A DNA stretch of 33,847 nucleotides, taken from contig DATLTS010000013.1 of NCBI GenBank assembly GCA_035533475.1, positions 1-33,847 on the forward strand. Reading direction: 5' to 3'. Positions within the stretch are counted from its first letter, which is position 1. Each line of letters begins with the position of its first letter. Under the pieces are notes generated by a model. It was given only the letters and a program-made list of their open reading frames with translations, was not told the origin of the DNA and made no database searches. Both the position numbers and the translations under genes were made by a program. This document shows, in pieces, positions 14,501-22,212 of this stretch. The stretch comes from Mycobacteriales bacterium (GTDB lineage: Bacteria; Actinomycetota; Actinomycetes; DATLTS01).

Positions 14501-15340
14501 TCAGCCCGGATCCGGGCCGGTCGCGACCGGGCGTTGCGGGTCGGCAATCCACTCGCTCCACGACCCCGGATACAGGGCGGCCCGGATGCCGGCCAATCGC
14601 AACGCAAGAACCTGGTGCGCGGCGACGATCCCGGAACCGCAGTACACCCCTACCGCGGATCCTGGGTTGATCCCGCGCTCAGCGAAGCGAGTCCGGAGCG
14701 CGCCGGCGTCGAGAAATCTTCCGTCAGGACCAACATTGCCGACGGCCGGGACAGACCGCGCGCCCGGGATGTGTCCAGCGACCGGGTCGATCGGCTCCGT
14801 GTCTCCACGATAGCGCTCGGGAGCACGGGCATCGAGGAGCAGACCGCCGTGGGCCATTCGCGCGGCACCGTCGGCGTCGAGGAGATCCAGCGAGCCCGGC
14901 CGTGGCCGAAAGTCCCCCGGCACCGGGTCGGGCTCTACGGTGTCGAGCCGACCACCCTGCTCGACCCAAGCGGCGAAACCGCCGTCGAGGACGACGACGT
15001 CCGGGTGACCGAAGTAGGTGAGCAGCCACCAGCACCGAGCAGCGCTTGTCCCGCCCCGCTCGTCATAGCAGACGACCCGCCGGCCTGCGCCGACACCGGC
15101 CCGGCGCATCGCCGCCCCGAACCGGTCGACCCCCGGCAACGGGTGGCGGCCCCGTAGGCCTGGCGGATCAGCGAGATCCGTGTCGAGGTCGACGAAGACG
15201 GCACCGGGCAGATGCCCGGCCTCGTAGTCACGCCTCGTCGGCGGCCCGGTCAGCCGCCAGCGCACGTCCAGCAGAGCTAGTGGCCGCCCCGCGTCGAGCA
15301 GCTCACGCAGGTCTCGGGGGTCGAGGAGCACGCGCTCCAT
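14501..15340 (-). CDS. sseA: 3-Mercaptopyruvate/thiosulfate sulfurtransferase
   Basis: This 279-aa protein contains two rhodanese domains. The N-terminal one is inactive-type (ALLDVRWRLTGPPTRRDYEAGHLPGAVFVDLD) and lacks a cysteine at the loop (CYDERGGTSAAR region). The C-terminal domain carries the active loop CGSGIVAAHQVLAL (CxSGxxA), typical of mercaptopyruvate-type enzymes. It transfers sulfane sulfur from 3-mercaptopyruvate or thiosulfate to acceptors such as cyanide or thioredoxin. ATG start at 15340. The adk ATG lies just 48 bp after its stop, so the two may be co-transcribed. Confidence 0.9.
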   Translation of the reverse strand: MERVLLDPRDLRELLDAGRPLALLDVRWRLTGPPTRRDYEAGHLPGAVFVDLDTDLADPPGLRGRHPLPGVDRFGAAMRRAGVGAGRRVVCYDERGGTSAARCWWLLTYFGHPDVVVLDGGFAAWVEQGGRLDTVEPDPVPGDFRPRPGSLDLLDADGAARMAHGGLLLDARAPERYRGDTEPIDPVAGHIPGARSVPAVGNVGPDGRFLDAGALRTRFAERGINPGSAVGVYCGSGIVAAHQVLALRLAGIRAALYPGSWSEWIADPQRPVATGPDPG

Positions 15341-15416
15341 TCTGCCCTGTCCTGGCTCTCCACCCGCGGGTTGCTCGAGAAGTGAGGAAGCGGTGCCTCG
15401 TTAAAGGGAAGGAAGG

Positions 15417-16862
15417 TCAAAGACCGTATGTCTCCAACAGGCGCAGCCACAGCTCGCCGATGGTCGGGTAGGACGGAACCGCGTGCCAGAGCCGGTCGAT
15501 GGGTACCTCGCCGACGACCGCGATGGTGCCAGCGTGGATCATCTCTCCGACGGCCGGGCCGGCTAGCGTCATACCGACGATGACCCGACGGTCTTCGTCG
15601 ACGACGATCCGCGCGTGCCCCTGGTAACCGTCGGCGTAGAGGCTTGCGCCGGCGACGTTACCGATGTCGTAATCGACGGTGCGGACGCGAATGCCCGCGT
15701 CGCGTGCCTCCTGCTCGGTACGACCTACAGCGGCGACCTCGGGAGTGGTGAACACGACCTGCGGAACAGCCGCGTGATCGGCGGTCGCGGCGAACGGCGT
15801 CCATGGACCGGGCTGGACGTTCTCGCCCCGGGCCCGGGCGGCAATGACATCACCGCAGACCCGGGCCTGGTACTTGCCCATGTGCGTGAGAAGTGCGCGG
15901 TGGTTGACATCTCCTGCCGCGTAAAGCCAACCGCCGTCGATCGATGCGACCTGGAGTGTGTCGTCAACGTCGAGCCAGTCACCGGGCGTCAGCCCGACAC
16001 TTTCGAGGCCGATGTCGGAGGTAGCCGGAGAACGACCGACCGCCACCAGGACCTCGTCGGCTTCGAGGATCGACCCGTCGTCGAGGCTGAGAACAACCGG
16101 AGCGTCCGGACCGGCCCGGTGAACTTCGACGGCACTGCGGCCGAGTCGGACGTCGACACCCGCACTCGTCATTCCCGATACGGCGAGCTCCCCCGCGAAG
16201 GCCTCGACTCGAGGCAACACGCGCGACTCCCGGACCAGGAGCGTGACCTTCGAGCCGAGACCGGCCCATGCTGTCGCCATCTCGCAGCCGACTACGCCAC
16301 CACCGAGGACAGCCAGGCGACCGGGCACCGTGCGCGCGCTAGTCGCTTCTCGGCTCGTCCAGGGCCGCACCTCCGCCAGACCGGGTATGGGCGGTATCAC
16401 GGCCTTGGTGCCGGTGGCCACGACCACCGCGTGCCTGGCGGTGAGGAGCATGGTGGTGTCCGGACCGTCGACGACGACGGTTCGCTCACCGGCCAAACGG
16501 CCATGACCACGGCACAGGTCTATGTGCGCACCCGCCAACCATTGCACCTGGCTGTCGTCCGCCCAGTTGTGCGTGAAGGAGTTGCGCCGCTCGAGAACCG
16601 CCGCGGCATCAACCTTTCCGGTGACGGCCTGGCGGGAGCCTTCGACGTGGGCAGCCTCGGCCAGCGCCGCTATGGGCCGCAGCAGAGCCTTGCTGGGCAT
16701 ACAGGCCCAGTAGGAGCACTCGCCACCGACCAACTCGGCCTCGACAATGACAGCGGTGAGGCCACCGCGCACCACCCGATCCGCGACGTTCTCCCCGGTG
16801 GGTCCACCACCGATGACAATGACGTCGTGTTCGGCACTATTCTGCGTGTCGGTTTGGGTCAC
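15417..16862 (-). CDS. Flavoprotein disulfide reductase (MerA/Lpd-like)
   Basis: This 481-aa FAD- and NAD(P)-binding oxidoreductase shows IVIGGGPTGENVADRVVRGG (FAD), a redox disulfide GGECSYWACMPSKAL (Cys49, Cys54), LAVLGGGVVGCEMATAWAGLG (NAD(P)) and YAAGDVN (second FAD motif). The C-terminal interface reads HAVPSYPTIGELWLRLLE. The His that precedes P-T in lipoamide dehydrogenase and glutathione reductase is replaced by Tyr, as in MerA-like enzymes, but no vicinal Cys pair for mercury is present. The true substrate is unknown. The GTG start at 16862 overlaps the stop of the upstream ABC-ATPase relic (GTGA). Confidence 0.88.
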   Translation of the reverse strand: MTQTDTQNSAEHDVIVIGGGPTGENVADRVVRGGLTAVIVEAELVGGECSYWACMPSKALLRPIAALAEAAHVEGSRQAVTGKVDAAAVLERRNSFTHNWADDSQVQWLAGAHIDLCRGHGRLAGERTVVVDGPDTTMLLTARHAVVVATGTKAVIPPIPGLAEVRPWTSREATSARTVPGRLAVLGGGVVGCEMATAWAGLGSKVTLLVRESRVLPRVEAFAGELAVSGMTSAGVDVRLGRSAVEVHRAGPDAPVVLSLDDGSILEADEVLVAVGRSPATSDIGLESVGLTPGDWLDVDDTLQVASIDGGWLYAAGDVNHRALLTHMGKYQARVCGDVIAARARGENVQPGPWTPFAATADHAAVPQVVFTTPEVAAVGRTEQEARDAGIRVRTVDYDIGNVAGASLYADGYQGHARIVVDEDRRVIVGMTLAGPAVGEMIHAGTIAVVGEVPIDRLWHAVPSYPTIGELWLRLLETYGL

Positions 16863-17341
16863 GCCTGGTCCTCCGCGGATCGTCGCAGGGTGTCGTGGAG
16901 CGCCTCGGGGGTGAGCACGCCCAGGTAGGAGCGGCCGTCGAGTACGGCCATCCAGCCGGTGTCGTGTGCGAGCAGTGTTGCCAGGACTATGCGTAGGGTC
17001 ACGTCCCGCTTAACACTCGACTCGACCGGTCGGGGGCGGGCGGCGTTCGGGGGCAACCAGCCCAAGAGGTCGCCGCGTTCATCGACGATGACTGCGTACC
17101 CGCCGCCAACCGAGGCGCTCGGCGATGGCGTGAGCTCCATCGAATCGTCGGCTGTGACGGTCGGGGGATGGTGAAGACGGCCCGGATCGATAGGGGTCGC
17201 GGCGAGCCGGGTGAGGGACCGGTCCGAGCCGTGCGTCACGAAAAGGCTCGTCTTCCCGAGATCTCGGTGCAGCTGGAGGAACTCGGTCTGACGCTTGCTC
17301 ACCGCCGCGAGCCGGACGGCAACGGAAGCGCTAGCGTCCAC
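16859..17341 (-). pseudogene. Osmoprotectant ABC transporter ATPase relic (OpuCA/ProV-type), internally deleted
   Basis: The ORF is open for 160 codons from GTG 17341. KRQTEFLQLHRDLGKTSLFVTH matches the H-loop end of an osmoprotectant transporter ATPase. It then jumps to SDRSLTRLAATPID, which belongs to the linker after the ATPase domain, and continues into a CBS-like C-terminal domain (HHPPTVTADDS...YAVIVDERGDLLGWL...GWMAVLDGRSYLGVLT). The Walker A, signature and Walker B segments are all gone. The rest stays in frame and overlaps the flavoprotein start, so a truncated CBS protein could still be made. I regard it as a relic, with possible reuse. Confidence 0.75.
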
Positions 17342-17421
17342 GCGTGGTCCTCCTCAGCGCTGGCATCCCGGGAGGATGTCTGGAAGCGAACAGTGGGAGC
17401 TGCGCGGCGTACTTCAATGGG

Positions 17422-17487
17422 CGAGCCAACATCCTCTACACCTTCCCGTCACTGGCGCTGTTCGCGCCACTCGTCCCCGTAGCCTGA
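17422..17487 (+). pseudogene. Fragment of an OpuC/ProW-type permease gene
   Basis: One frame reads RANILYTFPSLALFAPLVPVA then TGA. The first transmembrane segments of osmoprotectant permeases carry nearly this sequence (N-I-L-Y-T-x-P-S-L-A-L-F-A). The sequence before and after has no permease character, so only about 20 codons survive. It lies on the strand opposite the ATPase relic and just before a binding-protein relic. Confidence 0.65.
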
Positions 17488-17499
17488 CTGAATTCGTTG

Positions 17500-17726
17500 G
17501 TCCTGCATACGGCCGCTACCGCACCTCGGTCATCGACGTAGCCTCGGACGAGGTGCTCGAGCCGCAGTTGGAGAAGCGGCGGACCGACGTCTTCCCGAGC
17601 GTTCACCCCCGGGCCCTCACACCACAGATCGCGACCGTGCTCAACTCCCTGTCCGGGGTGCTCACGACCGGTGATCTCGGGATCCTCGACATGGAGGTTG
17701 AGGGCCCGGGGGCCGAGCGGCCCTGG
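17500..17726 (+). pseudogene. 3' fragment of an osmoprotectant-binding protein gene
   Basis: In frame with 17484, the translation includes VLEPQLEKRRTDVFPS, then LTPQIATVLNSLSGVLTTGD and LGILDMEVEGPG. The pattern F-P-x3-P...P-x-I-A-x-V-L-N-x-L-x3-L-T-T-x-D-L is the C-terminal part of OpuAC/OpuCC-type glycine betaine or choline binding proteins. The signal peptide and first lobe are absent. Together with the ATPase and permease fragments it shows that a whole transporter locus has decayed here. Confidence 0.65.
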
Positions 17727-17799
17727 TCCGGATCGACGCCCGGTTCGCGGCCGAGTGTCGGGTTTGTGAGCTGCGGGAGCCGCGGATTCACAGCAGGTC

Positions 17800-17843
17800 G
17801 CCGCCCGCCGTGTAAACCCGGATCGAATGTTCGTGCGGGCGGC
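17800..17843. repeat. Short inverted repeat before the propeller operon
   Basis: GCCGCCCGC (17800-17808) pairs perfectly with GCGGGCGGC (17835-17843) across a 26-base loop, 65 bp before the first operon gene. It could mark the 5' leader of the operon or terminate reading from the relics. A chance palindrome is possible in such GC-rich DNA. Confidence 0.35.
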
Positions 17844-17907
17844 AGGATCTCCGTCTCCCGCGTCGAACCGGGTACCCAAGGCACCGATCCCATGCTTGGA
17901 GACCTTC

Positions 17908-20238
17908 ATGCCCACGCGCCGCGCCGTCATCGCCGGTTTCTCCACCACAGCTCTCATCCTCGGCGCCGCCGTAGCCCTCCCGGCACTGGCGACTTCGCGC
18001 CCCGTACAGACGACGTTCAGCCGACCGATGATCCTGGCCGGCGGCGGGGCCGAGCCCTCGATCCGGGTCCCCACCGACCACAAGGTCACGGCCTACATCT
18101 CGGCGCCGACGGGTCTGGGATCGAACTTCTGGGTCGTTACGACGAAGCACAACCGGGACGGCTCGATCACCTACCAGCAGAGCCCCGTTCAGCAGCCGGA
18201 CCTCGGGACGGGCGGCGGTGACTCGGACATCTCGGTCGGCAACAAGCCGAGCGAGACCACCGGCTGCGACCCGATCGCGTATGTGGGTCTGCACAACATC
18301 GACCTGCTGGACAACTTCACCGTCGCGACCTCGAGCAACTGCGGGAAGACGTTCAGCCTGGCCAACCCGTACGCAACCCAGAACACGCTCACCGACCGGC
18401 AGTGGATGACCTTCGATGGGTCCAAGACCAACTTCCTGATCTACCACAAGGTCGATACCGGGCAGATTGTGGTGTCGGAGAGCCCGGATGGCGGTCAGCA
18501 CTATGTCTCGCTCGGCGCGAGCGGGGCGAACGGGATCATCTCCCCGCAGCTGCTCGCGCAGAGCGGAACCAACCAGCAGATCGGCAACATCGTCACGAAC
18601 TACGCGGAGCCGATCGCCGGAGTCACGAACCCGCTGACCGGCGAGCAGGTTCACGCGATGTACGCCATCTTCGGGATCGCGACGAATACCGAGAATGGGC
18701 TGGCCGCGAACGCGCCAGGGTCGACCTACAACGGCATCGACACGATCTACGTTGCCCGTTCCGTCGACGGCGGACTCACCTGGACCGACAACCTGGTCTT
18801 CGCCGCCCCGTTCGCAGCTCACCGCGAGCTCAACATGCTCTTCCCGGTCATCTCGGCTGACTCCGCCGGCCATCTCTACGCCGCGTGGGCCGACACCTTC
18901 AAGGTCCAGTACGCCGAGTCCACCGACCACGGGGCGCACTGGTCCCAGCCCTACCAGGTCAATGCCGACAACCGCGGAAGCCTCCCCAACGGCGCGGACC
19001 GCCCGGACCCGGGCAAGGCCGACGTCTTCCCCTGGATCGCGGCCGGTGCCAAGGGCATGCTCGACGTGGTCTGGTACCACGGTCAGGGTGGGTCCCCCAC
19101 CTCCAACCTCGCCTACCGCGACCCCGGCGATTCCAAGACCCAATGGACCGTCGCGTTCGCACAACTCAAGAACGCCGACACGACCACGAAGGCCGGCGTG
19201 CCCAGCCCGACCGTCCTCGCGTACAGCCAGGCCATCACACCGGTCGTGCATATCGGCGACATCTGCCAGAACGGTACGTTCTGCGCGCTCGTCCCGGTTT
19301 CGGGTGCGCCGTACTCCACGGGTGACCGCTCGCTTCTCGACTTCTTCGAAGTGGCCGTCGACAACGAGGGTCGGGCCAACGTCGCGATCGCCGACAACGC
19401 TGCCGCGCCCGGTCAGCTGTTCTCCGCGTTCACCCAGCAGATCAGCGGATATTCGCTGACTACGGGTAAGCCCCTCACCCCGTTCAAGGTCGAATACCCG
19501 ACATCGGTATGTGCACCGGACGCCTCCTTCAAGGGCGACGACAACGCCGACCAGGTCCTCGTGTCGACACCAGCACCGAGCCAGCCGGCGCTGGCGATCA
19601 AGCGGGGCTACGTAACCTGGAACGCCGCGGCGAAGACCGTCACCTTCCACGCCGTAATGCAGAACCTCAGTCAGTACCCCCCAGCCGGGGCGACCGGCGC
19701 TGCCTACGACTACGCATTCGGGATAAACGGCAAGGCCTACGACATGTTCGGCAACCATGACCTCACCGGCGACAGCGCCGACATCGAGCAGCCGATCCGC
19801 ACGCAGGTATCCAAGGACGTGAAGTTCGCTTACAACACGAAGACCAACGAGGTGACGTTCACGCTGCCCGCGGACGCGCTCGCAAAGATCAGCTCGCCCA
19901 CCGTGCGGGGACCGGTGATCGGACCCGGGATAAAGATCACCGGACTGAGCATCACCTCACGCCGGTCGGAGGGCGCCGTCCTCGTCCCGAACGCCGACTC
20001 CGCCAACGGCTTGTGCCCGTTCGTGGTGCCCACGCATGGCTCGATCAGCTCGTTCACCGTTCCCCCGGCTGGTGGCAACGGTGACCCGTGGCTGCTTCCG
20101 GCACCCCCGGCGGTCGGAGCCAGCCTGAGTGCGTACCTCCGGAGCCTGCTGCCGGATTCCGTACTCGCGTTGCTGCTGGGGCTGCTGGCCGCGACTGTCA
20201 CGAACCGCCGCCAGCGGTTCGGGCTAGTCGCGGCCTGA
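17908..20238 (+). CDS. Exported Asp-box propeller protein, C-terminal anchor (operon gene 1)
   Basis: The 776-aa protein starts MPTRRAVIAGFSTTALILG..., a signal peptide with a possible twin-arginine pattern. The body shows four Asp-box-like motifs (S-x-D/N-x-G-x-x-aromatic): SSNCGKTF, SPDGGQHY, SVDGGLTW and STDHGAHW. This is typical of sialidase-like BNR propellers. The catalytic Arg triad of sialidases was not recognised, so it may bind rather than cut glycans. A C-terminal hydrophobic helix (LLPDSVLALLLGLLAATV) and NRR end suggest membrane anchoring with the bulk outside. The ATG at 17908 has GGAGA 7 bases upstream. The FtsH gene begins 3 bp after its stop, so co-transcription is likely. 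Confidence 0.8.
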   Translation: MPTRRAVIAGFSTTALILGAAVALPALATSRPVQTTFSRPMILAGGGAEPSIRVPTDHKVTAYISAPTGLGSNFWVVTTKHNRDGSITYQQSPVQQPDLGTGGGDSDISVGNKPSETTGCDPIAYVGLHNIDLLDNFTVATSSNCGKTFSLANPYATQNTLTDRQWMTFDGSKTNFLIYHKVDTGQIVVSESPDGGQHYVSLGASGANGIISPQLLAQSGTNQQIGNIVTNYAEPIAGVTNPLTGEQVHAMYAIFGIATNTENGLAANAPGSTYNGIDTIYVARSVDGGLTWTDNLVFAAPFAAHRELNMLFPVISADSAGHLYAAWADTFKVQYAESTDHGAHWSQPYQVNADNRGSLPNGADRPDPGKADVFPWIAAGAKGMLDVVWYHGQGGSPTSNLAYRDPGDSKTQWTVAFAQLKNADTTTKAGVPSPTVLAYSQAITPVVHIGDICQNGTFCALVPVSGAPYSTGDRSLLDFFEVAVDNEGRANVAIADNAAAPGQLFSAFTQQISGYSLTTGKPLTPFKVEYPTSVCAPDASFKGDDNADQVLVSTPAPSQPALAIKRGYVTWNAAAKTVTFHAVMQNLSQYPPAGATGAAYDYAFGINGKAYDMFGNHDLTGDSADIEQPIRTQVSKDVKFAYNTKTNEVTFTLPADALAKISSPTVRGPVIGPGIKITGLSITSRRSEGAVLVPNADSANGLCPFVVPTHGSISSFTVPPAGGNGDPWLLPAPPAVGASLSAYLRSLLPDSVLALLLGLLAATVTNRRQRFGLVAA

Positions 20239-20241
20239 CGG

Positions 20242-22206
20242 ATGCGCGTACCCACTGGGCTCGCCGCCCGGTTCTCCGGGCTGCGTGGAAGACGACTGCG
20301 GACCGTGCCAGTCCTGCTGAGTGGACTACTGGTCGCGCTAGCGATCTTCTTCTGGGCCAGCGTGTTCCTGCTCGCTCCGGTCGGCGGCTCGCGAGGAGTG
20401 GCGCTGAGCGACATCCTGACCGCGGCCGGTGAGAAGCAGGTCGTCAGCTCGACCCTCTACGACGTGGACAATCGCGTCGAGATTCGCACGCTCGGCGGCC
20501 AAACGCTGTTCGCCGCCTACCCGCACTCGGCAGCGGTCACCGGGGACTTGATCAGCACCCTGGCCAGGTCCGGACCGGTCCGGGTCGACGCGCAGACCGG
20601 CAAGGCCACGTTGCTGTTCGTCCGCGACTACTTGTTACCGGTCTTCGTGCTCGCCGCCTTGTTCGGCTTGGTGCTCACCGCCGGCCGTGGAGAGGGAGGG
20701 GCGCGGGAATACACACAGTTCTCGCGGGTCCGGTCCGGGGCCAAGCTCAAGACCCGGCACGACCGGGCCGCCTTCTCCGCGATCGGCTTCGCCAGCGTCG
20801 CCGGCTGCGGTTACGCCGTCACGGAGCTCGCCGAGATCGTCGACTACCTCCGCGACAGCTCACGGTTCGTCGAACTGGGCGCCGTGCCCCCGAAGGGAGT
20901 GCTCCTCGTCGGGCCACCGGGGACCGGCAAGACACTGCTCGCCCGAGCGGTCGCCGGCCAAGCGGACGTACCCTTCTTCTCGATTTCCGGATCGGAGTTC
21001 GTCGAGTCCCTCGTGGGTGTGGGCGCCGCTCGGGTCCGTGATCTGTTCCGACAGGTCCGGGCTCAGGCGCCGGCCATCCTGTTCGTAGACGAGCTGGATG
21101 CGGCAGGGCGCAAGCGCGGGGCCGGTGTCGGTGGCGGCAACGACGAGCGGGAGCAAACCCTCAACCAGATGCTCGTCGAGATGGACGGCTTCTCCCCGAG
21201 CAGCGGCGTCGTCGTCATCGGCGCCACGAACCGGCCGGACATCCTCGACCCCGCGCTGCTGCGCCCGGGGCGCTTCGACCGGATCGTCACCGTCGACAAG
21301 CCCGACGTCGCGGGCCGGTTCGAACTGCTGCGGCTCTACGCGACAGGCCGACCGACCGCGGGCAACGTCGACCTCGACGCCCTAGCCCGGCGTACCGTGG
21401 GACTCACCGGCGCCGACATCGCCAATCTCTGGCGCGAGGCCGCTCTGCTCGCAGTGCGCGCCCAGGCCACCGCAATCACCCAGGAGCATCTCGACGAAGC
21501 CGTGTTGCGGGTGGTTGTGGGTCCGAGCCGTCCTATTGAAGCGCTCTCCACCGAGGAGCGGCGGATCGTGGCCGTACACGAGGCCGGGCACGCGGTGAGC
21601 GCCGCCGCATTGGGGCTGGTCGCCGGGCTCGACCGGGTGTCCGTCGCCCGGCGTGGGGTGGGCCTCGGTCACGTGATCCTCACCGGTGAGGACCGCCTAC
21701 TCCTGCGGCAGAGCGATCTGCTGGCCCGGATGGCTGCGAGCCTCGGCGGGCGAGCCGCGGAGCAGATCGTGCTGGGCGAGACGAGCACCGGCTGTGAGGC
21801 GGACATCGAACGGGCCACCGAGATTGCGAGTGAGATGGCCGGGCGTTACGGGATGAGCGAGGGGGTTGGCCCGGTGCGCATCCACGTCAAGGACCACGAA
21901 GTCTTCCTCGGCCGCGATCTGGGCGAACTCGCTCAGGTGAGCCCGGAGACCCTGGGCCGGCTGGACGCGGAAATCCGTCGTCTAGTCGAGTCGGCGGACG
22001 ACCGGGCCCGCTCGGTGGTCGCGGCCAATCTGGCCGTGCTTCTCGAGCTCGCCGGGCGGCTCGAGGACGCGGATACCGTCGCCGGCCCGGAACTCGCCGG
22101 ATTGCTCTCGAGGGTCGCCGCGGGAACCGCCGCCACGCCAGCGCGGACACCGGCCGGGATCGCCACACCGGCGAACGGTCGGCGGCGGCGCGCGCCCGAG
22201 AGCTAG
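20242..22206 (+). CDS. FtsH-type membrane AAA+ metalloprotease (operon gene 2)
   Basis: The 654-aa protein has two N-terminal membrane segments ([20 protein letters not shown] and [17 protein letters not shown]) flanking an external domain, then the AAA+ module. That module has [16 protein letters not shown] (Walker A, ~224), ILFVDELDA (Walker B), [18 protein letters not shown] and [20 protein letters not shown] (arginine-finger region). HEAGH at 446-450 binds zinc with the Asp in [13 protein letters not shown]. All catalytic residues are present. A housekeeping ftsH should lie elsewhere (usually near tilS/hpt/folE), so this is likely a paralogue dedicated to this operon. It sits 3 bp after gene 1 and 6 bp before gene 3. 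Confidence 0.92.
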   Translation: MRVPTGLAARFSGLRGRRLRTVPVLLSGLLVALAIFFWASVFLLAPVGGSRGVALSDILTAAGEKQVVSSTLYDVDNRVEIRTLGGQTLFAAYPHSAAVTGDLISTLARSGPVRVDAQTGKATLLFVRDYLLPVFVLAALFGLVLTAGRGEGGAREYTQFSRVRSGAKLKTRHDRAAFSAIGFASVAGCGYAVTELAEIVDYLRDSSRFVELGAVPPKGVLLVGPPGTGKTLLARAVAGQADVPFFSISGSEFVESLVGVGAARVRDLFRQVRAQAPAILFVDELDAAGRKRGAGVGGGNDEREQTLNQMLVEMDGFSPSSGVVVIGATNRPDILDPALLRPGRFDRIVTVDKPDVAGRFELLRLYATGRPTAGNVDLDALARRTVGLTGADIANLWREAALLAVRAQATAITQEHLDEAVLRVVVGPSRPIEALSTEERRIVAVHEAGHAVSAAALGLVAGLDRVSVARRGVGLGHVILTGEDRLLLRQSDLLARMAASLGGRAAEQIVLGETSTGCEADIERATEIASEMAGRYGMSEGVGPVRIHVKDHEVFLGRDLGELAQVSPETLGRLDAEIRRLVESADDRARSVVAANLAVLLELAGRLEDADTVAGPELAGLLSRVAAGTAATPARTPAGIATPANGRRRRAPES

Positions 22207-22212
22207 CCGCCC

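Noticed and set aside
15615..16928. 437-codon open frame on the plus strand
   Set aside because: Antisense to the flavoprotein disulfide reductase, whose motifs are unmistakable.
17788..19758. 656-codon open frame on the minus strand
   Set aside because: Antisense to the first propeller gene, which has a signal peptide, ribosome binding site and Asp-boxes. The antisense translation shows no domain.
17908..20238. Active sialidase
   Set aside because: Asp-boxes are present, but the arginine triad and Tyr/Glu pair of sialidases were not recognised, so only a propeller fold is claimed.
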